Source: a virus. From it: 36,708 nt of DNA. Positions 27,814-36,708 of this stretch are shown piece after piece (the stretch's first letter is position 1; each line of letters begins with the position of its first letter). The position numbers and the translations under genes are program-made. Location of the stretch: positions 1 through 36,708 of IMG/VR virus record IMGVR_UViG_3300006917_000073, one strand, 5' to 3'. Under the pieces are notes generated by a model, which worked only from the letters and a program-made list of their open reading frames with translations, had not been told where the DNA came from and made no database searches.

Positions 27814-29235
27814 GTGCCCTACACCGTCGTCGCGGATGTCCGCCTCGGCGTGGACCGTTCGCGTCCGATATACGCCGGAGCCTCGGGCTCTGTGTGGGTG
27901 GCGAAGAACGGCCACCTGACGCGCGGCGGCGACTTCGAGAAGCGCAAGGCGTTCGTCGCCAAGTACGCGCTTCCGGCCAACACGTTTGGCATGAAGGCGA
28001 CCGCGAGCAGCATCTACGTGTTCGGCTCGGCGGCAGCGCCCACGGTGCCCTCTGGCATCACCTACCAGCAGCTTGCGCATGCCGATGGCGTCACCGCCAT
28101 GACGGCGCTGCTCTCGGCGGAGCTGTACACCGGAAAAATCTACGCCATCGCGGAGTACGCGGACGGCGCGGTGCATCACTTTTACGACGGAACGCGCATC
28201 ACCGATTGGGACGGCGGCACCGGCAATCCGACCACCAAGGGCCGCACGGCGCGCACCCTGCAGCGCAAGGTGTACTCGGCGGGCGGGTCGCTGCTGTCCT
28301 TCTCAGGGGTGGACACCGCAACGGGGTGGACGACCACGACGGACACGGGCGCCGGGCAAATCACCATGAGCAACCACCTCGCCGGCTCGGAAACGCTGAC
28401 GGCGCTGGCGGTGTACCAGGCGAAGCTCGCCGTGTTCTCGCGCTACGTGGTGCAAATCTGGCTGATGTTCGCGGACCCCGCCGACAACGCCCAGGATCAA
28501 GTGCTGGAGAACACCGGGACGCGGGCGCCTAAATCGGTACTGTCGTTTGGCGACAACGACGTGTTCTATCTTGCGGACTCTGGCATCCGGAGCCTTCGCG
28601 CGCGGGACAGCACGAACACGGCTGGCGTGAACGACATCGGAACGTCCATCGACTCGCTCATTGGCGAATGGGTGGCGGACCTGACGGACGACGAAGTTGA
28701 GGCGGCCGTGGCCGTGGTCGAGCCATACGAGGGACGATTCTGGATGGCGATTGGCGAGCAGATCGCCGTGTTCAGCTACTTCCCGTCCAAGAAGATTGCC
28801 GGGTGGACGTGGTACGAGCCCGGATTCACGATCTCGGATTTCACGACGCTCGACGGGCGAGTGTACGCGCGATCGGGAAACACCATTTACCTGTACGGCG
28901 GGGATGATGGCGCGGAGTATGGAACCTACGAGGTTGAATTGCAGTTGCCGTTCCTCTCCAGCGGCAAGCCCGGCCACAACAAGCAGGTTCAGGGTTTCGA
29001 TGTGGCCGCAAGCGGGGAATGGACCGTTGACCTGCTGGTGGACCCGAATGATCTGGACGTGGAGGAGCACTGCGGGACTCTGGATGGCGTGACCTTCGGC
29101 AACGCCTTTGCCGGGCACGCGAGCCACCACACCCATATTGCACCGCGGCTTCGCAACGAGACAGCCGGATACGCCAGCGTGTCGAACGTGGCGGTATATT
29201 TCCAGGGCGCGGATTCCGAGGGCGGGACTCAGTAA
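27814..29235 (+). CDS. Tail hub/nozzle protein (stabilisation type)
   Basis: 473 aa, GTG start directly after the connector stop. Repeated beta blades with S-x-x-I-Y-V-F-G, Y-T-G-K-I-Y-A-I, F-Y-D-G-T-R-I-T-D-W-D-G-G, V-F-Y-L-A-D-S-G-I-R-S-L and G-R-V-Y-A-R-S-G-N-T-I-Y-L-Y-G-G-D-D suggest a beta-propeller or barrel-rich nozzle, as in gp10/gp12-type tail proteins of podoviruses. It would form the tube end below the connector. Confidence 0.75.
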   Translation: MPYTVVADVRLGVDRSRPIYAGASGSVWVAKNGHLTRGGDFEKRKAFVAKYALPANTFGMKATASSIYVFGSAAAPTVPSGITYQQLAHADGVTAMTALLSAELYTGKIYAIAEYADGAVHHFYDGTRITDWDGGTGNPTTKGRTARTLQRKVYSAGGSLLSFSGVDTATGWTTTTDTGAGQITMSNHLAGSETLTALAVYQAKLAVFSRYVVQIWLMFADPADNAQDQVLENTGTRAPKSVLSFGDNDVFYLADSGIRSLRARDSTNTAGVNDIGTSIDSLIGEWVADLTDDEVEAAVAVVEPYEGRFWMAIGEQIAVFSYFPSKKIAGWTWYEPGFTISDFTTLDGRVYARSGNTIYLYGGDDGAEYGTYEVELQLPFLSSGKPGHNKQVQGFDVAASGEWTVDLLVDPNDLDVEEHCGTLDGVTFGNAFAGHASHHTHIAPRLRNETAGYASVSNVAVYFQGADSEGGTQ

Positions 29236-29244
29236 GGAGGCACC

Positions 29245-30957
29245 ATGGCGGGCGACAGCATCACCGACATCTTTGCGCAGAAGTACGGCCTGAACATGTA
29301 CGACCCCCGCTATGAGGGGTCGAACGCCATCGCGCTCATGCAGCAGGATGCATTGCGGGCCGCGGCGAAGCAGCAGAGCGACGCTTACGCAGCGATGCCG
29401 GAACTGACGCCGACCGGCGCAATCACGCGAAGCCCTCGCGGGACGTACTGGATCGTGCCCACGGCCGATGGCATCCGCTACGTGCGCCCGTCGTGGGCCA
29501 GCACGACGGCGACCGAGGATCTTGCCTTGCCCACCACCACCGGCTCGGACTGGACGGTGAATCAGGGCAACGGCGACTGGACGGCGCTGGGCGACGGTGC
29601 GACGGGCATGCGCTTTGGCGGCGCTCTGCCGGGGATGGACAGGTCGCTGGACAGCCTTGCGCGCTATGACGTGTGGGACAAGGCGCCGACCGAGAAGTAC
29701 CTGGAGCGCGCGCCCGAAGAATCGTTCCTGCAAAGCGCCCGCGGATTGATGACGGTTCTCGGGCCGTTCCTTGCTCTTGGTGGTGCGGCAGCTTTGTCGG
29801 GAGGCGCCATAGGAGGTAGCGGAAGCGCGGCGCTGAACAGCATGAACACCGGGGCTATTGGCGGCGTAAGCGGCGCTATGGATGCCGGAGGTGCGCTGGC
29901 TGGGGCTGGTGGTGCTGCGGGGGCTGGTGGTGCTGCCGGAGTTGGAAGTTTTGCTGAGTGGGCTTCCAATGCCGAAGCTACGGATGCGCTTAACGGCTCA
30001 CGCATGTTGCAAAACGGCAATTTCAATTACAACGACCTTTTTCGCCAGCCGATCAGGCTCTCGGATTGGGCTGACGCAGCCGATGCAACGGATACTCGAG
30101 AAGGTCAGCGCATGCTGGAGAATTTGCGGTACACGCCGCAAGTTCCTGTTGAAGAACGCAGCAAGGTATACGATCCGAACTCGCAACTCGGGACGAACGA
30201 CCCATTCAACATCGCCAAGAACCTCCTCTCAATCGGCCAGGAATCTCTGGTTGCCGGGCCTGGCGGTGGTCCCGCGACCTCCGACCTCGGCAAGCTGCGC
30301 CAGAACCTCTCCATCGCCTCTGCGGTGGGCTCTATCCTCTCCGGCCTGAAAACTCCGTCGCAAGGCGAATTCGCGTCGCTCTCGCGCGCTTCGGATGCTG
30401 GGCGCAGGCAGGTGGTGAACAGCAACCTGCAGCAGATCAACGACGCCTTCAAGGGCTTCGATGACACCTACTTCAACAGCATCGCCAACGCCTTCAAGAA
30501 CTACTACCAGCCGCAGGTGAACGACACCTTCAACGACGCCACGCGCAACCTGATCTACCGCGCGCCTGGCGGAGTTGGCAGCACGGCGTTCGCGGAGAAC
30601 TTGGGCAAGGTCGAGCGCGACCGACAGCTTGCCGACGTGGCCGTGGGCGAGCAGGCGGCGGGTGAGGCGCAGCGCGCGAAGCAGACGGTGGAGGCGAACC
30701 GCGCCGCGCTGACGGGCTTGGCCGAAACCTCCGAGGACCCCGGCGCCTTTGGGGCGCAGGCCGTGGCGACCGCCAAAGCAAGCGCCGCGACACCTACGTA
30801 CAATCCCCTCGCGGACCTCTTCAGCCGGTACGCGATGCTGGCGGCGAATGCCGGGGCGGCCGAGCGGGCAGGGTACGGTAGCGCGACACGGCCGACCATG
30901 ACGAGCGGATACGGTTCTGGCGGTTCGGGCGGCAGCGTCAAGACGATCTGGAGCTAG
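29245..30957 (+). CDS. Internal/ejection-type virion protein A, 570 aa
   Basis: ATG at 29245 with AAGGAGG upstream. The N-terminal 150 residues are ordered (R-G-T-Y-W-I-V-P, F-G-G-A-L-P-G-M). A striking Gly/Ala-rich hydrophobic part from about residue 165 to 232 follows, then helical segments (N-D-A-F-K-G-F-D-D-T-Y-F, then L-A-D-V-A-V-G-E-Q-A-A-G-E-A-Q-R-A-K), with a Gly/Ser tail. Such membrane-active Gly/Ala segments are seen in podovirus proteins ejected into the cell. It is the first of three candidate ejection proteins in a row. Confidence 0.65.
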   Translation: MAGDSITDIFAQKYGLNMYDPRYEGSNAIALMQQDALRAAAKQQSDAYAAMPELTPTGAITRSPRGTYWIVPTADGIRYVRPSWASTTATEDLALPTTTGSDWTVNQGNGDWTALGDGATGMRFGGALPGMDRSLDSLARYDVWDKAPTEKYLERAPEESFLQSARGLMTVLGPFLALGGAAALSGGAIGGSGSAALNSMNTGAIGGVSGAMDAGGALAGAGGAAGAGGAAGVGSFAEWASNAEATDALNGSRMLQNGNFNYNDLFRQPIRLSDWADAADATDTREGQRMLENLRYTPQVPVEERSKVYDPNSQLGTNDPFNIAKNLLSIGQESLVAGPGGGPATSDLGKLRQNLSIASAVGSILSGLKTPSQGEFASLSRASDAGRRQVVNSNLQQINDAFKGFDDTYFNSIANAFKNYYQPQVNDTFNDATRNLIYRAPGGVGSTAFAENLGKVERDRQLADVAVGEQAAGEAQRAKQTVEANRAALTGLAETSEDPGAFGAQAVATAKASAATPTYNPLADLFSRYAMLAANAGAAERAGYGSATRPTMTSGYGSGGSGGSVKTIWS

Positions 30958-30960
30958 GAC

Positions 30961-31650
30961 ATGGACATCACCGACGCGATCAGGGGATTCTTCGAGGACT
31001 ACGGCATCCCCTTGGCGCTGGGCGGTCAGGCGGCTTCCGTGATGATGCGCCGGGCGGCCGAGAAGAAGGCCGTGGAGCAGAGGAACGCCCTTGCGGAGCA
31101 GGAAATGGCGCGGCAGGCGGCCATTGCCGCGCAGTCCCGTGACCGCTTCCAGCAGGTCGTGCCGCAGGTGTCGGCCGACAACTTCGAGGCCCGGCGGCAG
31201 GCCGAACAGGACAAGATCCGCGGCATCGTGGCCCCACCGACCGAGGCCAGCGCCATCACGCAGAACTACCAGCAGGCCCGCGTCGGCGATCCGCAGGTGG
31301 TGGGGAACAACATCGCCGCCGCCGTGGGGCGGGCGCTGACGCGCGGGCAGGATCAGGCCACGAATGCCGCCATTGCCCGGAGCTTCGGCGCGGCGCAGGC
31401 GGGCGACCAGGTGGCGCTGGGCCGCGCAAGCGCGGACATCGGCCGCCTCAGCCGGGACGCGCAACGCAGCGCGGACATCTTGCCCCTTGAGCTCTACGAG
31501 GCCAACATGCGTTCGGCCCGGGCGCCCATGCGCACCCTGTCGGACGCCTTCGGGGCAGCAGCAGACATCGCCGGGAATGTTGCGCTGCGCAAGCGCCGTC
31601 CGGCCCAGCCCCAGGATGCGTGGTGGGGCACCACGGAGCGGAATTTCTAG
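30961..31650 (+). CDS. Internal/ejection-type virion protein B, 229 aa
   Basis: ATG three bases after the previous stop. Almost entirely helical: V-M-M-R-R-A-A-E-K-K-A-V-E-Q-R-N-A-L-A-E-Q-E-M-A-R-Q-A-A, then repeated A/Q/R-rich helices and a basic end (R-K-R-R-P-A-Q-P). The length and composition are like the smaller ejection proteins of P22-type phages (gp7/gp20), but the sequence is not recognised. Located in the ejection block. Confidence 0.65.
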   Translation: MDITDAIRGFFEDYGIPLALGGQAASVMMRRAAEKKAVEQRNALAEQEMARQAAIAAQSRDRFQQVVPQVSADNFEARRQAEQDKIRGIVAPPTEASAITQNYQQARVGDPQVVGNNIAAAVGRALTRGQDQATNAAIARSFGAAQAGDQVALGRASADIGRLSRDAQRSADILPLELYEANMRSARAPMRTLSDAFGAAADIAGNVALRKRRPAQPQDAWWGTTERNF

Positions 31651-31670
31651 GCCGGGAGGTCAACGCGACA

Positions 31671-33032
31671 ATGCCCGCTTACCCCAACCCTTTCCGACGC
31701 GGTTTCGGGCCGACCTTCCAGCCGCAGACCGACACGGGCCGCGCGCTGCAGGCGGCGACGGCCGCACTGTTCGCCGGGCAGACCCCTGTGGAGCAGGAGG
31801 CGCTGGCGCAGAAGGCGGCGCTGAACGAGGCGCACATGCGCCTGTACGGGGAGCAGGCAAGCAAGACGGCAGCCGAGCGGGCGATCCTCGAGGCTCGCCA
31901 GCGGCTTCTCTCGCAAGATGGCATGGACGAAACCGCCGCGAACATGGCCGGGACCACGCTTGGCGGGGTGCGCACGGCACGAGACTACGTGGCCGGCACG
32001 CCGGGCGTGACCACCATGCCGCCCGCCGGGCCGGTGCTGGAGGCGATCCAGCGGGCGCAGGCGGCATTGCGCACGGGGGCGATGGATGCGACCGTGGACC
32101 CGACGCAGATCGCCAAGGCGTTCGGCGCATACCGCGATCAGGCGGTGGCGGAAGGAGTGCGCGACGGCACGATTGATCCGACGAGGGCCGCCCAAGCGGC
32201 GATTCTCGGGAAGGTGGCGCCCTTCAGCATCCGCGAGGAGGGCGCAGGTAACGTGCTCACGGGTGACTTCCGCCTGAACCCCGTGGGCGAAGGCGAGGCG
32301 CGATACCGTAATGCACAGGCTGGCGCGCAAGACGCCCTGGCAAGATCGAGCGATGCCTTGGCCGGGGAGCGGGGGGCGCGGACGCGGCAAATCGATGCCG
32401 AAACGCGCGCCGGCGTGCGGATGGGCGCCCCGGTTGTGGTGAACGACCCGGAGGCAGGGCCGATCTACACGGCGCCAAGCGCGGCGATTGGCCGCACGCC
32501 GGGCGCAAGGCCGCTGGATGATGCCACGGCCGCACTGCGCGCGTCGCAAGCGAACCTCGCTGACGCCCGTGCCGCTACTGGCGGCTTTGCGCCGACGCGC
32601 GGAGGCCCCGCGGCGCCGCAGGTGAGGCCGCTGTCCAGGGCGGAAACCGACACGATGGCGGGCACGATTCAGGGGCTTGCGGGCGGGAAGCTGGACCCGA
32701 CCGTGAGCGCCCGAATCCTTGCCCGCGCCACGCAGATCGCCCAAGACCCGCAAAGCGAATGGTTCCGCAACCCGGCCGGCGCGGCGGAGGCGGCGGTTCA
32801 GGAAATGGCGCCTGGCGGCTTCCAGCCCGGCGGGACGCGGTTCGTGCCTTTCACCGGAAACGGCAGGGTGCTGGCGCCGCACCCAGGCATCGCCGCCGCG
32901 AAGGCGGGCGAGACTCCGGCCACCGCAGGCGCAGTCCCCCCGCCCGCCCAGCGCGTGAAAGACAGGGTGTACAACACGCCGCGCGGCCCGATGAAGTGGT
33001 CCGGCACCGGCTGGCTGCCGGCGGATATGTAA
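31671..33032 (+). CDS. Internal/ejection-type virion protein C, 453 aa
   Basis: ATG at 31671 with GGGAGG upstream; the earlier frame is shadow. The N-terminus N-P-F-R-R-G-F-G-P-T-F is followed by Ala/Gln/Arg-rich helices (L-A-Q-K-A-A-L-N-E-A-H-M-R-L-Y). A long Pro/Thr/Ala region comes next, and the C-terminus ends V-Y-N-T-P-R-G-P-M-K-W-S-G-T-G-W-L-P-A. The low-complexity alternation of helices and flexible parts suits a protein threaded through the tail. It stops immediately before the giant polyvalent gene. Confidence 0.65.
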   Translation: MPAYPNPFRRGFGPTFQPQTDTGRALQAATAALFAGQTPVEQEALAQKAALNEAHMRLYGEQASKTAAERAILEARQRLLSQDGMDETAANMAGTTLGGVRTARDYVAGTPGVTTMPPAGPVLEAIQRAQAALRTGAMDATVDPTQIAKAFGAYRDQAVAEGVRDGTIDPTRAAQAAILGKVAPFSIREEGAGNVLTGDFRLNPVGEGEARYRNAQAGAQDALARSSDALAGERGARTRQIDAETRAGVRMGAPVVVNDPEAGPIYTAPSAAIGRTPGARPLDDATAALRASQANLADARAATGGFAPTRGGPAAPQVRPLSRAETDTMAGTIQGLAGGKLDPTVSARILARATQIAQDPQSEWFRNPAGAAEAAVQEMAPGGFQPGGTRFVPFTGNGRVLAPHPGIAAAKAGETPATAGAVPPPAQRVKDRVYNTPRGPMKWSGTGWLPADM

Positions 33033-36000
33033 GTGGCGCGCGAACTCTCAGACGCCGAGGTGGGGCTTGCCGGCGGCCCGCGCGAACTGACCGACGCGGA
33101 GGTATTCGGGGGTGACTCATCTGGTGGGCCACCGAAGCGCGACGTTGGCGTGCTCGAGTCCGCGGGGCGAGGGTTCGGGGAGCGTGGTGCGCAGGCAGCG
33201 AAGGCGCTCAACCTTGCCGCCTCGACACCGTTCGTCGCGTTCGATGCCGTCGCCAACCTGTTCCGCAGCAAGCCCTCCTACGGCGCCTCCGATTGGGCCT
33301 TCCGCAACTTCGTTGACCCGGCGCAGGGCGCGGAGGACTACTGGAAGATCGATCCGCGCACCGAGCAGCAGACCATGGCGAGCAAGGTTGCAGGTGGCAT
33401 CGGCGGCCTCGGCATTGATCTGCCGGTCATCATCGCTACGGGCGGCGGCGCTGCGTTGCCGCGCGCCTCGGCCACGGCCGTAAGCGACATCGTGGGCCCG
33501 GCCATCGCCGCGACTACCCGTTCGATGGGGTTCCCGGCCGTCGTGTCCGGCACCAACACCGCGCAGCGGCTCCAGGAGCAGGGGGTAGGCGTTCCCACGG
33601 CGACCGCAGCGGCCATGAACACGGGCTTGAACACCATCGCTGGCGGGGTGCTGCCGCTGAACGCTCCCGGCAACCTGGCAAGCCGGATGGTTCAGGGCGG
33701 CGCCTCCGGGGTGGTGCAGGGGCAGACCGAACGGGTGCTCGAGAACGCCATCCTCAACGCGGGCGGCTACGGCGACAAGGGGCGGCCATTTTCGATGGAG
33801 GAAGCGGCGACGCAGGCCATCCCGGCGGCCCTGCTGGCGGGGATCATGGGGCCGCGCCCGACCGCAAGGATGCCAAGCCGGGAGTCGATGGGGTACTTCC
33901 CTCTGGAGCCCGTGCCGGCCGCGCCGGGCGCGCGGGAGCGTGTGGAGGCAGCCCTTCCCCCCGATGCAGTGCCCGCAAGCGTGGCTCGCCAAGAGCAAGC
34001 CGGACGGGTCAAGGACCGTCGCAGCGCCTTCAAGGAGGCGCTGGATCAGGGCGTCGTCTACAGCCGCGCCGACGTGCAGGACGGCGCCTTGCCGCCGGAT
34101 GCGCGGCCGGTGGAAACCGCCCGTGGCACGGTGCCGACAGGCCCAGAGGATCTTGCGGCACTGCGTCAAGGCGAACGGGTGCTGGCCGAGCGTGCTCTGC
34201 GGCAGTCCGCGCGCCGGGTGCAGGGCTTGCCCGATGTCATGGGCGTGGACACGCAGGGCAGGGTGGACGCCGGCGATCCGCGCGCCCCCGGGGTCAAGGC
34301 GTCCATGTTGTCGCAGGGCGGCGATGCGGCCAGGGGTGAGGCCGAGGCCCGCCAGGCGTTCGATGCCGCCGAAGCACAGCGCCAGAGGAAGCAGGGCGCC
34401 CAGGACACCTCCGCCATTACCGGCGAGCCCCGCGATCTGCGGGAAGCCCGTTCGTCGGGCACGATGTCCACGGAGGGTACGGCGGCGACGGCCCCGCAGC
34501 GGTTCGCCTTCCTCGACGTGAAGCGCGGCAGGGATGGCCGCCCCATCAGCACCGGCCCCGAGGTGGAGATTCGCGGCGAAACCACCCTGCGGGACGCGAA
34601 CGGCAACCTGATCCCGGCCTATGAGGTGGCCTACACGCGCGAGCTGCCCGATGGCACGCAGGAGCGGGTGTACAGCACCGTGGCGCAGGCGAGGGTGGGG
34701 GCGCTGGAGCGTCCGGCCAACCCCAGGTTCTCGCAGGACGTGGCCGCCGACGCCTACGCGCCGCCAAGGGGAACGGGAACCGGCCCGGACCAGCCGCAGC
34801 CGCGCGCCGCTGCGCAGCGCATCACCACCGAGCCGTCGCCGGAGTTCATCCCCGGCAGCGGAAGCCAGCGCCCCGGCCCCCTGCCGTCCCGCGCGCCCCG
34901 CCGGGCGCCGGAGGACGTGACCAGCCAAGCGTTCCCGCTCGTCGGCCAAGACCCCAATACGCCGCCCCCGGCCGCAGAGCCGGTGGCCCCTGAACCGAAG
35001 CCCTCGGCGCCGGAGGCTGGGCCTGCCACTCCCCCCTCCTCCAGAACCCAGCAGGACGCCCCCGCGCCGAGGGCGGAGGCCGACCCGTTCCCGCCGCCGG
35101 CCGACGCGCCGCCTGCGCCGGAGCCGGCGGCCGATGTCGGCCCGGCGCCCAAGGCGACCAGCCTGATCGGCCGCATCCGGGCGATGGGCGGGATCGACCT
35201 GACGGAGATCCGCGACATTTCCGGCGAGGGCAGGGCGGGCGGCAAGGGCAGGAAGGGCTCCCCGCCGCCCGGCCTGTTCCGGCGCGACGGCACGACGCTG
35301 GACGACCTCGCAACCCAGCTCCGGGACGAAGGATGGCGGATCGACACCGAGCAGGTTGACGGCGGGGTCCAGCAACTCCGGGACATGATCCGGGACGAAC
35401 TGGACGCCCCAGGCACGCATCTGCGCATGGAGGACGAAATGGCGCGGATGGACTACGATCGCGCCATCCAGGAGGCCGAGCAGGCTGCGCAATATCAGGG
35501 ACTCGGCAAGCAGGATGCGCCCGACGTGGACATGGTGGCGCGCGCGAACGACATTGACCCGGACGCGGTTGAGCGCGCTGCTATTCAGCACGAAAACGAC
35601 GACGCGGCCTTCATGGCGGCGGTGCGGAGGATTGTCGATGGCGACCAAGCAGCGCGGCAGGGTGCAGAAACTCGTGGCGGCGGCCAAGATGCTCAAGCGA
35701 ATCCGGCAGCAGGCGAGCCCGCAGGACGCGCGCCGGGAGAAGATGGCGGCCAAGTACGAGCGGAGGATCGGCAGGCCCGCCCCGACTTCGGACTCGAGCA
35801 GCCTACCGAGTCAGGACTCCGGGCAAGAGCCGATGCCGCAGAGCGCGCCGATGCCGAGCGAGCCCGCGTAGAGGCGGCGCCCGCGCCCGAGGACTTCACG
35901 TTGACCGGCAGCAACCGATCGGCGGATGAAGGGGCGGCGCAGGGGCAGCAGGATCTTCTTTCTGTGTCGCGTCAACAGCCATCCGCTGACAAGCCGCTGT

Positions 36001-36708
36001 CGGAAGAAGCGTTTTACGACAGGTATTACCAACACATCGACATTCGCGGACGCTCTGGCGGTGATGCGCGCGAGGCGATCATGCGCGATGGTTTTAAGTC
36101 CACATACGTCAACGCGATACAGGCTCGCAAGTCGTATGACTCGTTCTCGTCAAAGTACAAGCCGCGCGATGGCGACACCGTGTATTTGGTGCCGCGGGAG
36201 TTTGTGAAGTCAACGGGCAACGGGCCGAAGATTAAAGATGGCTGGAAGCCGAAGCCCTACGAAATCGTCAAGATCACTGACGCCAACAAACCGCTTTACG
36301 AGCATTACCTGCAGAACTTCAATGAGGGCGGCGGCACCAAACTCTACGGTGGCCTGCCCCTCGACGCCATTGCCGAAGGCGTGCAGAAAGCCTACGGCTG
36401 GGCGAAGGGCGAGGCGCGGCAGTGGGCCGACAGCATCGGCAACTACGCACAGGCCGTTGGCGAAGCGGACATTCCGCGCGCTGTCACCAATTTCGTGCGT
36501 GCCGTGTTCGACTCCTCCACGGGCGCGGTGCGCGCGGCGGCCACCAAGAGCAAGACAGCGCAGTGGGTCATCGACCAATTCGCGGAGAAGCCCGGCGACC
36601 TGTCGCAAGCGCGCGGCGAAACCTTCGCTGCGGCATGGCAGGCGTTCACCTCGCGGCAGAGCAACCGCCTTACGCGGGCGCTGGAAGGAATGTCCGAGGC
36701 GGAGCGGC
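33033..36708 (+). CDS. Giant polyvalent (DarB-like class) virion protein, 5' part only
   Basis: GTG at 33033, immediately after the previous TAA. Open to the window edge (1,225 codons, no stop). It starts with a short acidic repeat (E-L-S-D-A-E-V, E-L-T-D-A-E-V). A hydrophobic Gly/Ala part with T-G-G-G-A (about 115-150) follows, then long charged stretches and a Pro-rich linker (about 600-705). From residue 709 come domains typical of phage polyvalent proteins (L-I-G-R-I-R-A-M-G-G-I-D-L). The linker motif F-T-L-T-G-S-N-R-S-A-D-E-G-A-A-Q-G-Q is near 954. An alpha/beta module with H-I-D and a G-F-K-S strand pair is near 993. Such proteins are packaged and injected, often against restriction. 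Its full domain list lies outside the window. Confidence 0.75.
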   Translation, partial: MARELSDAEVGLAGGPRELTDAEVFGGDSSGGPPKRDVGVLESAGRGFGERGAQAAKALNLAASTPFVAFDAVANLFRSKPSYGASDWAFRNFVDPAQGAEDYWKIDPRTEQQTMASKVAGGIGGLGIDLPVIIATGGGAALPRASATAVSDIVGPAIAATTRSMGFPAVVSGTNTAQRLQEQGVGVPTATAAAMNTGLNTIAGGVLPLNAPGNLASRMVQGGASGVVQGQTERVLENAILNAGGYGDKGRPFSMEEAATQAIPAALLAGIMGPRPTARMPSRESMGYFPLEPVPAAPGARERVEAALPPDAVPASVARQEQAGRVKDRRSAFKEALDQGVVYSRADVQDGALPPDARPVETARGTVPTGPEDLAALRQGERVLAERALRQSARRVQGLPDVMGVDTQGRVDAGDPRAPGVKASMLSQGGDAARGEAEARQAFDAAEAQRQRKQGAQDTSAITGEPRDLREARSSGTMSTEGTAATAPQRFAFLDVKRGRDGRPISTGPEVEIRGETTLRDANGNLIPAYEVAYTRELPDGTQERVYSTVAQARVGALERPANPRFSQDVAADAYAPPRGTGTGPDQPQPRAAAQRITTEPSPEFIPGSGSQRPGPLPSRAPRRAPEDVTSQAFPLVGQDPNTPPPAAEPVAPEPKPSAPEAGPATPPSSRTQQDAPAPRAEADPFPPPADAPPAPEPAADVGPAPKATSLIGRIRAMGGIDLTEIRDISGEGRAGGKGRKGSPPPGLFRRDGTTLDDLATQLRDEGWRIDTEQVDGGVQQLRDMIRDELDAPGTHLRMEDEMARMDYDRAIQEAEQAAQYQGLGKQDAPDVDMVARANDIDPDAVERAAIQHENDDAAFMAAVRRIVDGDQAARQGAETRGGGQDAQANPAAGEPAGRAPGEDGGQVRAEDRQARPDFGLEQPTESGLRARADAAERADAERARVEAAPAPEDFTLTGSNRSADEGAAQGQQDLLSVSRQQPSADKPLSEEAFYDRYYQHIDIRGRSGGDAREAIMRDGFKSTYVNAIQARKSYDSFSSKYKPRDGDTVYLVPREFVKSTGNGPKIKDGWKPKPYEIVKITDANKPLYEHYLQNFNEGGGTKLYGGLPLDAIAEGVQKAYGWAKGEARQWADSIGNYAQAVGEADIPRAVTNFVRAVFDSSTGAVRAAATKSKTAQWVIDQFAEKPGDLSQARGETFAAAWQAFTSRQSNRLTRALEGMSEAER

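Noticed and set aside
33117-35753. 878-codon open frame on the minus strand opposite the giant gene
   Set aside because: Shadow. The plus-strand frame is continuous with the polyvalent protein motifs downstream.
35515-35871. Separate plus-strand gene beginning MATKQRGRVQKL
   Set aside because: It lies in another frame inside the giant gene, whose own frame keeps recognisable polyvalent motifs on both sides.

Overview
This window is most of one half of a temperate, podovirus-type (short-tailed) phage genome. The DNA is GC-rich with GC-rich third codon positions, and the attachment core matches the 3' half of a proteobacterial tRNA-His(GUG). Together these point to a high-GC proteobacterial host, probably beta or gamma; this is inference. 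The tRNA-derived core lies inside the phage, with phage genes on both sides. The sequence is therefore in attP form (virion DNA, circular intermediate or metagenome contig) rather than an integrated prophage with host flanks. I see no host housekeeping gene.

Layout. (1) 1-4338, leftward: a tightly coupled operon of small proteins, a small C5-cytosine-methylase-like protein, a RecT annealase and a YqaJ exonuclease, headed by a near-consensus sigma70 promoter at 4354-4381. (2) 4399-6674: integration and immunity. It holds a tyrosine integrase whose 3' end contains attP, an overlapping excisionase-like ORF, a 100-bp control region with inverted repeats, a rightward regulator made of two tandem HTH domains, and a possible small RNA ending in a strong terminator. 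(3) 6676-11652, leftward: fourteen overlapping early genes. Several resemble plasmid or integrative-element genes (TrfB/KorA-like regulator, DUF3560-methyltransferase fusion, ArdC-like fragment), and many share an almost identical stop/start junction. A near-palindrome covers the promoter at 11703-11735. (4) 11860-16892, rightward: replication module. Seven iterons at one-helical-turn spacing, plus one outlying DnaA-box-like copy, lie directly upstream of an initiator-like gene. A Twinkle/DnaB-type helicase, small proteins and a VRR-NUC nuclease follow. (5) 16914-20444: tail fibre, then a lysis cassette (membrane proteins, 3TM holin, GH24 lysozyme). (6) 20441-36708, rightward: TerL, portal, scaffold, major capsid protein, connector, tail hub/nozzle, three internal/ejection-type proteins, and the first 1,225 codons of a giant polyvalent protein that runs off the right edge.

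How it fits together. RecT plus YqaJ give recombination (and possibly circularisation), and Int/Xis move the phage in and out of tRNA-His. The double-HTH protein, which has no RecA-cleavable S24 domain, probably controls the switch. The iteron origin with its initiator and helicase starts replication, and the early left operon may counter host defences. The late region builds a short-tailed virion that probably injects several proteins, including the polyvalent one. The most distinctive signals are the iteron origin, the tandem-duplicated HTH regulator, attP embedded in int, the repeated -EAA gene junctions, and an 18-bp motif seen four times, twice just upstream of late-gene starts.
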